This document shows positions 1 through 9,741 of a DNA stretch of 64,000 bases, one piece after another. Position numbers and translations under genes: made by a program. Source of the DNA: Polytrichum commune. Lineage: Eukaryota; Streptophyta; Polytrichopsida; Polytrichales; Polytrichaceae. The notes beneath the pieces are model-generated. The model was not told where the DNA came from. It did no database searches and saw only the letters and a list, made by a program, of their open reading frames with translations. The stretch's first letter is position 1, and each line of letters opens with the position of its first letter. The stretch lies in NCBI GenBank assembly GCA_950295325.1, contig OX485808.1:498501-562500 (forward strand). Reading direction: 5' to 3'.

Positions 1-6
1 GCAATA

Positions 7-1183
7 TGTGAGGCCAAACCACCCACCCTTATGCGTCGTAGTCCGGGTGAGGGTATGTAGCTCACATCCAATGCTTATAGCATTTTCCCCTTTCAATCTC
101 ATCAACCTATGTCACACTCAACATCAATGTTGGTACACCAGTTTATTCCATAATGGAAGTACAAGCATTAAAAAATGCTCTTCTCTACCCTTTCCCCCCT
201 TCCTACACTCCCTCGCAACCAACACTAACTCCCTCCCTAAGGCTCACTCACTAATGCCACGATCTTGCACCTTGTGGCCTCCTAATTTATCCATACTCTA
301 ATTTACTAACCAATTTCTTCACCAATTGCCTAAGCAATTGATCCCCACAATAGAACACCCTTAATGCTAAGTACCCCTACCCTTTAATTCCCCTCAGTAT
401 CGGTATTTAAGCCGGGAAAATGCGTTGTTTGGCTCGGGGCCTAGCCCGTCATCGCCCGTCAATGGGTCGGGACTGGAGCTCCTTGGTCAGTTGCCTCTGC
501 GCTTCGGTGTTGTTGGGATCTCCCCCAGCTCGCAATCTAGCTCGCTACCTTGTTTCGGTGTTGTTGGGATCTCCCAGCTTGCATTCAAGCTTGCTACCCT
601 TTCGGTGTTGCTGGGATCTCCCCTAGCTCGCATTCAAGCTGCCTCCACACTTCGGTGTTGTTGGGATCTCACCCAGCTTGCATTCAAGCTCGCTACCCTG
701 TTTCGGTGTTGCTGGGATCTCCCCCAGCTCGCATTCAAGCTGCCTCCGCATTTTGGTCTCTCTCCCCTGTTGCATTACCCAGCGCCCTTCTCCTACACCG
801 CACTCTGTTTTCACTTCCCTCCGAATCCACAGAGAGAGCCCCTGGTCCTCGGCTGCCCTCACCTTACTCCTCGGTCGAGTCTATCTTCTAAAACCCGAGG
901 TTCCACCCTAAAATGGACAGGGATGTTGCCTAAGTCAATTCCTAAAACCCTGGGTTGAACTTACTAGTCTAAGGTTCTACCTAAGCCTTCACCCATAACA
1001 TAAATCTAGAGGCTTAACTTACTAACTCCGCATGTAAATCAAAACCCAATCTTAACTCAACTATAATCTACCTTAATGAACATCACTCTTTTTATGTTTT
1101 AATAAAATAATAACAATTCCAAGCTCGGGCCTTCATCAATTCTAAACTTAAACCCCATGTGGGCACATGCTTTTGGGCTCACA
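7..1183 (-). mobile_element. Solo LTR, family 1 (copy a), ~1.18 kb
   Basis: On the plus strand it begins TGTGAGGCC and ends GGGCTCACA, the reverse orientation of the family-1 LTRs at 28914-30588 and 36647-38259. Flanking 5-mers are CAATA (2-6) and CATTA (1184-1188), one mismatch apart, as expected for an aged 5 bp target-site duplication. The right flank continues as the segmental duplication. Copy 2 shows the unoccupied site GCATTAGATG at about 44887, so the LTR entered copy 1 after duplication. No internal retrotransposon genes are present, hence solo LTR. The bases near position 20-60 match 30540-30588 inverted. Confidence 0.75.
503..752. repeat. ~50 bp minisatellite inside the LTR, five units
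   Basis: Units start with TTCGGTGTTG at 503, 554, 601, 651 and 702. Each continues with a TGGGATCTC core and a pyrimidine-rich CAGCTYGCATTCAAGCT segment. The unit is about 50 bp, not a multiple of three, and lacks stops on the plus strand. That explains several overlapping but meaningless open frames here. It is an internal LTR expansion, not a gene. Confidence 0.8.
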
Positions 1184-1942
1184 CATTAGATGCACAATCA
1201 ACATCCATTCAATATAACATGCCTTGTCTTCATATGGCTATGCTAAGTGCCTTTATTGACCCCCTCTACAATATACACATTTGTATGTAAAAAATCTTGC
1301 AAAGAAAAATGTAGTTTCACTTACACAAAGCTCAAAGACGTTGTTTTTTTTTTAATCAACTTCTGATTGTGTTCAATAGCACCAAACAATATCCTTACAT
1401 CCACTGGATTCCGGATCCAATAATAAAGGACGTACATCATGCATCCACCTACTAAAGGCCTATGGTATCTCTTACAAGCTTATTTACTAACATATTTGGA
1501 AGGGGGGACAAGAAGGCCAAACCAACCTCCAATATCTCCCATATTTTACAACTAGTTACTCAAGCTAGTTCTAGGATGTCAAATTAATCCATGCATCGGG
1601 TATCTTGTATAGGCCATTACGGCCTTTCAAATGCAACACATCAAAAATGTCAATATACCAAAGGCCTCTAGTATCTACTTTAGGCCATTCCAATCAAATA
1701 AATCCGACAAGGTCAAGGAAGTTGAGTTCCACAACATCCCTTGAACCTCACTTGAGCCTTTACACACATTTAAATATAAAGAAATCAAGGAGGTTAAATT
1801 ATCCCAAAGCCTCAAATATGTTTTTTAAGCCTTGACATATACGTAAGTTGACTTTAGTCCGAAAGATCATGTTGCCCACTTCCTCTAATATTTCTCTTCA
1901 GCTAATACCTAACGACTTACATTTTCAAGCCTACACAACCAT

Positions 1943-4900
1943 TCAATTTGATCGACAACATTGAAGCCAACACATCAATTTTCTCCAGAATTGACTCAAA
2001 TGTTTGCCCATGGATAACTTCACCTCTTTGACCTCCCTTGTCCCGCAAAGATCAATTTCCTCCGAGGTCGTCACAAAGGTCTTATCAAAGGCCTTTGGTA
2101 TCCCCTTCAAGCCATCACAACCACTAATGCACTGGGAGGTCAAGGAGGTCAAGTTACCCAACGCCTCCGGTATCTCCTGCAAGCCTTCACAACCACTAAC
2201 GTACAGGGAGGTCAAGGAGGTCAAGTTACCCAACGCCTCCGGTATCTCCTTCAAGCCTTTACACCAACTTAAGTCGAGGGAGGTCAAGGAGGTCAAGTTA
2301 CCCAACACCTCCGGTATCTCCTTCAAGCCTTTACACGCACTTAAGTTGAGGGAGGTCAAGGAGGTCAAGTTACCCAACGCCTCCGGTATCTCCTTCAAGC
2401 CTTCACATTCACTTAAGTCGAGGGTGGTCAAGGAAGTCAAGTTACCCAACGCCTCCGGTATCTCCTTCAAGCCTTTACACCAACTTAAGTCGAGGGAGGT
2501 CAAGGAGGTCAAGTTACCCAACACCTCCGGTATCTCCTCCAAGCCTTTACACCAACTTAAGTCGAGGGAGGTCAAGGAGGTCAAGTTACCCAACGCCTCC
2601 GGTATCTCCTTCAAACTTTGACACCCCCATAAATTAAGGGAGGTCAAGGAGGTCAAGTTACCCAACGCCTCCGGTATCTCCTTCAAGCCTTCACACCCAC
2701 TTAAGTCGAGGGAGGTCAAGGAGGTCAAGTTACCCAACGCCTCCGGTATCTCCTTCAAGCCTTCACACTCATTTAAGTTGAGGGAGGTCAAGGAGGTCAA
2801 GTTACCCAACGCCTCCGGTATCTCCTTCAAGCCTTCACACCCACTTAAGTCGAGGGTGGTCAAGGAGGTCAAGTTACCCAATGCCTCCGGTATCTCCTTC
2901 AAGCCTTTACACTCACTTAACTCAAAATAAGTCAACATGTTTAAGTTGCCTATGGTGCTTGGTAAGGATGGTAAATTTGGGCAATCTTTTATTCTCATTT
3001 TGTATAAGAATTTCAATTGTCCGATACTATCACCAATTTCGCATAGAGTAGATACGCCTTCAATCACCAAAATTTGCAAATATATGTGATTCTTCCAATT
3101 GAACAAAAATGGATTTGAGGTCATTTCAAAATGAGGATTTGGTTGGCAAATCACCATCAAACATTGGAGATTTTTGGATTGATTCAAAAATTTATCAAAT
3201 GACATTGAACCCTCAAAACCTTGAAATCCAAAAAATCGAAGCGAAAACAAAGGTATTTCCACATCAAAGTGTGTTTGAAATTCCTTCATTTGTTCATTGA
3301 AAGAAAGACATTCGATACGCTCCATAACGTTTCGTGGTTTCCCACTCCATGTTGCTTTTTGTATTTTCCACCATCGAGTACCAATATACATGGGGTCTGT
3401 TTCCACAATCATACGTCCCATATCCCGTAATTGTTCATGGACTTCGTAGACTCCATCTTTGTCAATCTTAACTAAAGATTTATCTTCCAGATGTTTCAAA
3501 GACTCTTCAGCATTTTTGTTGACATCTCTCCATAAAGATGATGAGGTCACAATTTTTAATGTATCCATTGGGACCAAATCTTTGCTGAAATAACAACATA
3601 GGTCCAAAAACAAATTCTTTTCTTCTTGGGTAAGGTCATCGAAGCTTATCCGTAGGCAATGCCAAACCTCATTGTTATTCTCCAATCCCAAGGCTCTAGC
3701 CCTTTGTAGTCTTTGCAAAGCTCGCACCCAAATGCGTAGTCTCTTGAATCCATACAATGTTCCACCCACAACCTTCAAGCTCAAAGGCAACCCTTTACAT
3801 GCATCCACAATTTTCTCGACGATGTCCACCATATGAGATGGTGTTTCATATCCTTGATCACCAAAAGCATGCCTCGAGAATAATTTCATAGCTTCTCCTT
3901 TGATGAGTTCATCCAAATCTACACGACCAACATCTCCGAGGTGTTCCACAAGGTGCCAATCACGAGTTGTGATGATCATCTTGTTAGTACTCTTGGCTTT
4001 AAAGATCTCAACATCCATCAATTCATGAATTTGTGTACTATTGCCAATGTCATCAAGAACAATGAGAGTTTTTTTATTTGTGATTGTTTCACAAAGATGG
4101 GTCTTTGCTTCTACAATGTTTTTCACATCATCCACCTTTGCCCCCAAGTTGTTCAAAATTTCTTTGAATATCTCGATCTTGCCACAATTTTCGTTCTTCA
4201 TGAAAGTAAAGCTAAATGCTTCAAAACGACCACGCATGCACTCCATCACAGTTTTGGCCAATGTAGTTTTGCCCATTCCACCCATCCCTATAATGGCCAC
4301 TATAGAGTGTTTCTCCAATGCTTTCATGACCCCTGGGAATCTTTCTTGCGAACCAACAAACTCGTTTCCTCCTTTCTTTGCACTTGCGTCCCCCTTGTGC
4401 TCCATAGTATCTATTGTTGGTAGAATGTTCCCACTAGTTTCTTGAGTTCGAGGCATGCTGGACTTGTCCATCTCCACAACATGGTTCATATTGTTTGAAG
4501 CATTCAAATGAAGTTCTTGCCGAATTTGACGGAGCCTCGAACAAATATCTTGAAAGGTTGGCCTTTCTGATGGTTCAAAAGACCAACAATCTTTGATCAA
4601 AGATGCCAATGACTTAGGGCAATCGGGTGGCAAACTTGGCCTCTCTCCAGCTTGCATACTTTCTTTGACCGCGGCTCTCTTACCTTGTGAGAATGGAATC
4701 ACCTTCGTGACAATGTAAGAACACACCATGGCAAAGCTAAATACGTCACTTTTGAAAGCATTCACATGAGGTTTCAATAGATCATCAGATCTTGAAAATG
4801 TCTCTGGTGCCCTAAACCCGGTCGTACCTAGATTATGGGATGTTGGCTCTTCGTATGCATCTTGTGCTTCAATTTTTGAAATTCCAAAGTCCACCAATTT

Positions 4901-5938
4901 AACTTTCATGTAGCCTATGGAATCCAATATGGGATCATTGAAGGAGCTCACAAGTATATTATCGGGCTTCAAGTCACGGTGCGCAACATTCATGTCATGG
5001 AGATAGAGCATTCCGCTTGCAATTTGGAACATCACATCAACGACAACAAGGTTGGATTGTAGCAAATCAAGGTTCTTGATAATTGCAACTCCAAGATTTC
5101 TCTCCATCTTCTCCATCACTATATATCGCCATTTGCCATCATGGTCATATCCTTCACCACAACATATGAACTTAACAATGTTTGGATGACTCAACCCTGC
5201 TAAGATACCCGCTTCTTTCTTGAAGTTTTCATACGCTTTATCATCATAACATATGTCAACCGCTTTAAAAAACTTCATAGCCAATTCCAAGCCGAAGCAA
5301 TTTGTTTTGTATACTTGTCCACAAGCACCGCCTCCCAACCGAGTTGATCGTTCAGGAATCCGGTTGTATGTTGGAAATGTTCCATAATTCAACTCAGCGC
5401 CTTCTCCATTCATTCGACAAACCAACCGCTCGTAAGCATACTTTGCAACTTCCTCATCCTTCAAGGACTTTGTTGCATCAATATGTGTCAACAAGTGTTG
5501 GACCAACGCGTTTTGGTCTTCCTCCACTTCTGTAATATTGATCGGATTGAAGTCTATGGACTTTCGAAGGCCCATGGTCATTTTCCCCAATATTTGGAAT
5601 TGCTCACACAATGTATTGAAAACATGATTGAGCTCTTCAAGTAACTCGCGAAACTCCTCTTCATTATTCATCTGCCACAATGATGCATGAATCCAATCAT
5701 CCCTACCACAATCTTGGATTAATGCCTCGATTTTACACACAACTCGATATAAATCTTCCATATTTGGTCCAAGCTCCAGTTTGTGATGAGCTTGTCGAAC
5801 CCAAGTCATGAAATACTCTCCAACAAGTTTCGATATGATTTTTAAATGCAAACATTGCTTTGCATTCAATAAAATTCTCTTTTGATCCAATTGCTTCAAT
5901 TTTTTTGAGCACTCCATAAATAACAAGGAGTTGTCCAT
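1943..5938 (-). CDS. Kinase-NB-ARC-LRR immune receptor (PNL type), intact copy
   Basis: Single open frame of 1331 residues. I start at the ATG at 5938 (MDNSLLFMEC); nine further upstream codons begin with TTG and are probably untranslated. Residues 1-190 are helical and unassigned. A TKL-like kinase follows: glycine loop GGGACGQVY at 202-210, lysine 222, HRDLKPDN 320-327, DFG 350-352, APE 377-379, all catalytic residues present. NB-ARC: P-loop GMGGMGKTT 551-559, LIVLDDI 625-631, IITTRD 655-660, GLPL 716-719. The MHD position reads VHE (833-835). About twelve 24-residue LRRs begin near residue 997. A short tail ends WLQCCRSN, whose paired cysteines could be S-acylated. The architecture matches moss PNL receptors, expected to act as intracellular pathogen sensors. 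Ligand and signalling output are unknown. The paralogue is at 51445-45650. Confidence 0.93.
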   Translation of the reverse strand: MDNSLLFMECSKKLKQLDQKRILLNAKQCLHLKIISKLVGEYFMTWVRQAHHKLELGPNMEDLYRVVCKIEALIQDCGRDDWIHASLWQMNNEEEFRELLEELNHVFNTLCEQFQILGKMTMGLRKSIDFNPINITEVEEDQNALVQHLLTHIDATKSLKDEEVAKYAYERLVCRMNGEGAELNYGTFPTYNRIPERSTRLGGGACGQVYKTNCFGLELAMKFFKAVDICYDDKAYENFKKEAGILAGLSHPNIVKFICCGEGYDHDGKWRYIVMEKMERNLGVAIIKNLDLLQSNLVVVDVMFQIASGMLYLHDMNVAHRDLKPDNILVSSFNDPILDSIGYMKVKLVDFGISKIEAQDAYEEPTSHNLGTTGFRAPETFSRSDDLLKPHVNAFKSDVFSFAMVCSYIVTKVIPFSQGKRAAVKESMQAGERPSLPPDCPKSLASLIKDCWSFEPSERPTFQDICSRLRQIRQELHLNASNNMNHVVEMDKSSMPRTQETSGNILPTIDTMEHKGDASAKKGGNEFVGSQERFPGVMKALEKHSIVAIIGMGGMGKTTLAKTVMECMRGRFEAFSFTFMKNENCGKIEIFKEILNNLGAKVDDVKNIVEAKTHLCETITNKKTLIVLDDIGNSTQIHELMDVEIFKAKSTNKMIITTRDWHLVEHLGDVGRVDLDELIKGEAMKLFSRHAFGDQGYETPSHMVDIVEKIVDACKGLPLSLKVVGGTLYGFKRLRIWVRALQRLQRARALGLENNNEVWHCLRISFDDLTQEEKNLFLDLCCYFSKDLVPMDTLKIVTSSSLWRDVNKNAEESLKHLEDKSLVKIDKDGVYEVHEQLRDMGRMIVETDPMYIGTRWWKIQKATWSGKPRNVMERIECLSFNEQMKEFQTHFDVEIPLFSLRFFGFQGFEGSMSFDKFLNQSKNLQCLMVICQPNPHFEMTSNPFLFNWKNHIYLQILVIEGVSTLCEIGDSIGQLKFLYKMRIKDCPNLPSLPSTIGNLNMLTYFELSECKGLKEIPEALGNLTSLTTLDLSGCEGLKEIPEALGNLTSLTSLNLNECEGLKEIPEALGNLTSLTSLDLSGCEGLKEIPEALGNLTSLTSLNLWGCQSLKEIPEALGNLTSLTSLDLSWCKGLEEIPEVLGNLTSLTSLDLSWCKGLKEIPEALGNLTSLTTLDLSECEGLKEIPEALGNLTSLTSLNLSACKGLKEIPEVLGNLTSLTSLDLSWCKGLKEIPEALGNLTSLTSLYVSGCEGLQEIPEALGNLTSLTSQCISGCDGLKGIPKAFDKTFVTTSEEIDLCGTREVKEVKLSMGKHLSQFWRKLMCWLQCCRSN
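2080..2990 (-). repeat. 72 bp tandem LRR-coding array, 12 units (copy 1)
   Basis: Each 72 bp unit encodes one 24-residue LRR of the form GNLTSLTSLDLSGCxGLKEIPEAL. Variation falls mainly at the residues after LDLS and in the cysteine-containing loop, the positions expected to face solvent. The first units (IGQLKFLYKM, IGNLNMLTYF) are diverged and the central ones nearly identical. The complementary strand is also open over part of the array, with an antisense repeat containing VKEVKLPNASGISFKP. Confidence 0.95.
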
Positions 5939-5974
5939 GATGCAAAACTTGCCACACGCCCTCAACTATATCTA

Positions 5975-5984
5975 CTTTATAAAA
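5975..5984 (-). promoter_or_regulatory. TATA-like box upstream of kinase-NLR copy 1
   Basis: The minus strand reads TTTTATAAAG about 37 bases before the chosen ATG. It is conserved at 51482-51491 before copy 2. Such a position would imply a very short leader, so it may be a core promoter element or only an AT-rich leader. No expression evidence is available. Confidence 0.25.
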
Positions 5985-6097
5985 CCTTAATTCCAAAGGA
6001 ATTTGTATTACAAAGGAAGCTTGAAGGATCATATAATCATCTGCACATCCAAGCCAAAAGTCAAAAATAACAATGCACCTCCATGTACTACACACTT

Positions 6098-8340
6098 GTA
6101 CTGACATGCAACATATATTACATTCGACAAAATCAAATCTAGGATTTAAGAATAGAAACATGTATTCTAAAAAGTCCTCCTTAATAGTTCCAACGCTATA
6201 TAATCTACCAGGGAACATACACAACTTAATCACTTCATGTGATAAACATTTTTGTAACATAATGTAAGACGTTAAATCATCTTGGGCAGCCTAGATTTTC
6301 CACATTTATAGAAGATATTAAGGTGTAAAGAAATCTTCATAAACCATTCATACAATATAACATAAGCATTGTACTATATACAATACAAATGTTTTCAAAC
6401 TTGTATCATGATATTATTGAAGTATTTGTACTATTACATTTATAATCCACTTTGAATTCTTTTCATCCATAATATATAACCCATATTGACCTAACCTTAA
6501 AACACACATCGTTTGGATTAAATATGGCAAATTAGATGAAAACGATACATCTATTGTCAATGATATCTCTAAATTTTTTTAAAAAGAAACTTGTGCATTT
6601 TCTAGAAATTTCCTTGCAGAGTTGTGTTAACTTTCCAATTACCACAAAGATATGTACCAAAATTAGCAAAACATGTATCCAGAGTCGCTCCTAAATTCAC
6701 TTGGTTTGACTCTACCACCTTGAAAAACGTTTATCAATCAACTATGAACCACACATCAACTCTTTAAGACAAAAAACTTAACGTACACTTCTTAGAATTC
6801 TCGCCACTAAGGTTGCATCATGAGTGCTAGGCTTTAATGGTGTAAAATCTATTTTGCTTTCATCCTTCAATTTCTATGCAACATGAACACATCATAATAG
6901 CCCCAAACTCACTTCGTCATCATAATGAGGTTGCCTTCATGCTATGACATGTTGTTGGCTACAAAGGTAGGAATAAGTGTACTACAGCTTGTGTAAGTTA
7001 CAAATCTTCGCACATTCTTTTTTAGGTGATCATAGGCGATGCATGTGTTGGTCGGAAAGCAAACTCAACTAGAGACGGTGATGATTAATTACTTTGCCCT
7101 ACTCTTTGATTAATGAGACGGGACTCGCTCGCTACTTGGATGTTAGTGGCTTCTCACAAGATCAATCATGTCAATCAACTTTCATAATCCTTCAAGAGTG
7201 GACTTGGGACTCAAGACCTTTATTTATCACCCAATTTGATGGCATTGCATCAACTATAGATAGTTTATCCACATTCGTAAAATCAAATTTGTCTCCAAGC
7301 AACGTTTGAATCCAATGTAACGAACAAATTGTTTATCTCCAAACATCGCGCGAGATACTAGAAATTTGAACAATTGAGTTGGAGCAAGTTTATTGGTGGT
7401 TACTACGACATATAATACTACAGACTTCCATCTTCGAACATATCCGAACAAAATATGCCCATTACTAGATATCAAGTAAATCTATGTTGATGCATGAATA
7501 TTGGACACAATGCAAATGTATACGTGTAGCCTTATCAATTGCTCTTCTAGTAAAAATGGGGAAACGAGGATTTGATTGGGACTACATTTATTGTTGGACA
7601 CGCAATTTTGTTGGGTGTTATTTGATGAAAATAACACATCTAAAGTGGTACTTCGAACACATAAATGTTTTTCAAACCATGTACATAAATTAGGAATTCC
7701 ATCAATGTTGATATTTTTTTCCCAATGTTAGTTGGGAAACAAGTTTGTTTGTTTTGTAATGCACATGTACCAACGTATGACGGAAACAATACCCGCACAT
7801 GCATTATTATTTTCGTATAAACTATTTTGTCTAAATTTACTTAGATCCTAGTACTCTATTAGATGAGCATAACATTCGAATCTAAGCGAGGTTGTACTCA
7901 ACACGCTTGGGTTGATGAATTCATACTAAATTACCACCTCTATGTGACGAGATGGATAACATCCTTTAGTCTATTCACAATTCTCTTCAAGCAATTAGTT
8001 TGCTCCTAAACACCCACAATAGTTTACGACTGCACATGCCACTCAATAACATTATCACGCACCACTATCCCTCCGAGTCCTTCAACTATTCCCAAATAGG
8101 ACGGTAATTTCGATCCAAGAACATGGTGGATAGAAATCATGCAAGCACATGATTGTGTTGAAATAGAGAAAGATATGCAACTATGTGAAGGGATAGGATA
8201 TACCAATGATGGTGGTGATGTGGTAAGATTGCCCTTAAAGTCAACTTCCCAATCTTCATGACCCATGCTATTGGGGGAGTTGGGGAGTCGCACAAGTCCC
8301 TACTCTACAACACCACACTAAATGTTGAAGTTAGCATGGC
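6098..8340. other. 2.2 kb segment present only in duplication copy 1
   Basis: Copy 2 joins directly across this interval at about 51600. The bases CACAC occur at both edges (near 6094 and 8341), so copy 2 could have lost it by microhomology deletion or copy 1 gained it. The interval is AT-rich with only short ORFs. I see no terminal inverted repeats, LTR ends or recognisable protein. Confidence 0.6.
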
Positions 8341-8836
8341 CCACACCAGATATCACCATATGCATACATATGTCTTGTAGTCACTGAGTGGCAACTAGGG
8401 AGGGTGTCATACCACACTTGGTGCTACATGACAAGTCATGAAGACCACTCTAATCAACATGGTCCACCGTTTTTAATCCCACACTCAATGTCTATGGTCT
8501 TGATTGCTCACTAATTTGTTGGGTGCACAAGATCCCTAGGAACAACCTTTGCTCAACTCAACATCGAGGCAACCAAGTTTCTTCACTAAACAACCACCAA
8601 CAAATATGATCCACAAAGAAGAGCGCAAGTAAATAAGAAGCAACCTACATGTGAAGTAGATTACCTTGTATTTACCCACCTCTCTGCATGACAAACACCT
8701 ACTTCACTTCAAGATATTGATTCGTCTAAAAAAAACAAACAAATCTTCAGCTATTGGTAGAACCACAAGTTGCACACAAATTGGTCGAGCCAAGCGTTAT
8801 TTCTAACGATTACATACCTTTTCTTCATCGTTGCAG

Positions 8837-8977
8837 AGTGAAACAAGAGGTAGCATCCAACAAAGCCTGGGAAGCGAAAGGGACGAGGAGCCCAAAGAAT
8901 AATAAATCAATGCCCATGCCCCGAGTGTCAGAAACCACTGCCGTTGCCAGCCACGAACCACCATCACCAAAGAAACT
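8837..8977 (+). CDS. Candidate internal coding exon, unknown protein
   Basis: The 141 nt segment is bounded by an acceptor CATCGTTGCAG and a consensus donor GTAAGT. One frame is open throughout and reads VKQEVASNKAWEAKG, a short Asn/Met region, then SHEPPSPKK. It is more GC-rich than its surroundings. The product is basic, low-complexity and not recognised. In copy 2 (52095-52190) the acceptor AG is mutated to AA and homology stops before the donor. Exact neighbouring exons could not be joined in phase. Confidence 0.4.
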
Positions 8978-8995
8978 GTAAGTTATGGGAGTTGA

Positions 8996-9190
8996 TTGAT
9001 CGTGAGAGCCAAAGTGGTGAACAAAGGCCAGCAGGAGAGAAGGTTGGCTATAGCAGAGAAGAAGGCGCTTTTGTCCAAGGATCGTGGTTCCCAAGTCCAC
9101 GTCCATAACTTAATGGGCAAGGAAAACCCGGACTTGGTCACACTGGGTCACCGATTCTACAGAGAAGACCCACGCTGGCCAAGGTGTCTG
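8996..9190 (+). CDS. Candidate coding fragment downstream of the 8837 exon
   Basis: The open frame runs through a basic, helix-like stretch (NKGQQERRLAIAEKKALLSK) and then MGKENPDLVTLGHRF. The base composition is GC-richer than the flanks. Simple splicing from the exon ending at 8977 does not keep this frame, so the gene model is incomplete or decayed. I do not recognise a family. It has no counterpart in duplication copy 2. Confidence 0.3.
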
Positions 9191-9741
9191 TACTTACTCG
9201 AGATTCGTTCTCCTTGCATTATTGTCCTGCCTTTAAGAGGTGCACAGTCAGAAACCTTTAATTTTTCAATATGATAATGTTTCATGCCTTGCGGATTCCA
9301 AGTGTACCTTGGGGGATGAGCAACACTTGGACCTTGGACCATTATTGGGTTTCCTCCCTCCACCTTAGTTGGCAGGCTAGCCAAAGTGTCTGTATTTAAA
9401 TCACTCCACGTTTGCGTCCGTGCCAGCAACCTAAGCTACCCTCCTCCACACTTCCTCTAGTGCTCAATATAATAATTGTTCACATAAACAATGGATCCCA
9501 CAGAGTGCATGTAGTTACATCAAAACATTTCTATACATCTATGCTACATTTCAAAAGCACACAAGGGACAAAAGCGTCTGTATTTACATCACTCGATATT
9601 TGCGCCCTTTACAGACACAGATGGATGATCCCAGCTTTGGATGCACGCAACCCTCAACCCCTGCCTGCAAGCTATGTTACCCTCCACAACACTTCCTACA
9701 GTGTTCCATATAATAACGTTCATGTTCCCTTGCTGAGTCAA
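9181..9741. repeat. Diverged ~190 bp repeats plus 275 bp repeat R1
   Basis: The motif GTGTCTGTATTTA with similar flanks recurs near 9185, 9383 and 9571. The segment from about 9467 to 9741 (AATAATTGTTC to GCTGAGTCAA) recurs almost unchanged at 13604-13878. R1 ends exactly where the duplicated block shared with 56689 begins. Function is not evident. It is absent from copy 2. Confidence 0.7.

Noticed and set aside
420..958. Three overlapping plus-strand ORFs near the window start
   Set aside because: They run through a 50 bp minisatellite inside an LTR and encode frame-shifted versions of the same low-complexity sequence.
2080..2990. Regular short repeats resembling a CRISPR array
   Set aside because: The 72 bp period is continuous coding sequence without distinct spacers, lies inside an NLR gene, and the genome is eukaryotic.
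5939..5965. Nine extra N-terminal codons of the kinase-NLR (MRACGKFCI)
   Set aside because: The first codon is TTG, not ATG. The first ATG in frame is at 5938, and 51445 in copy 2.
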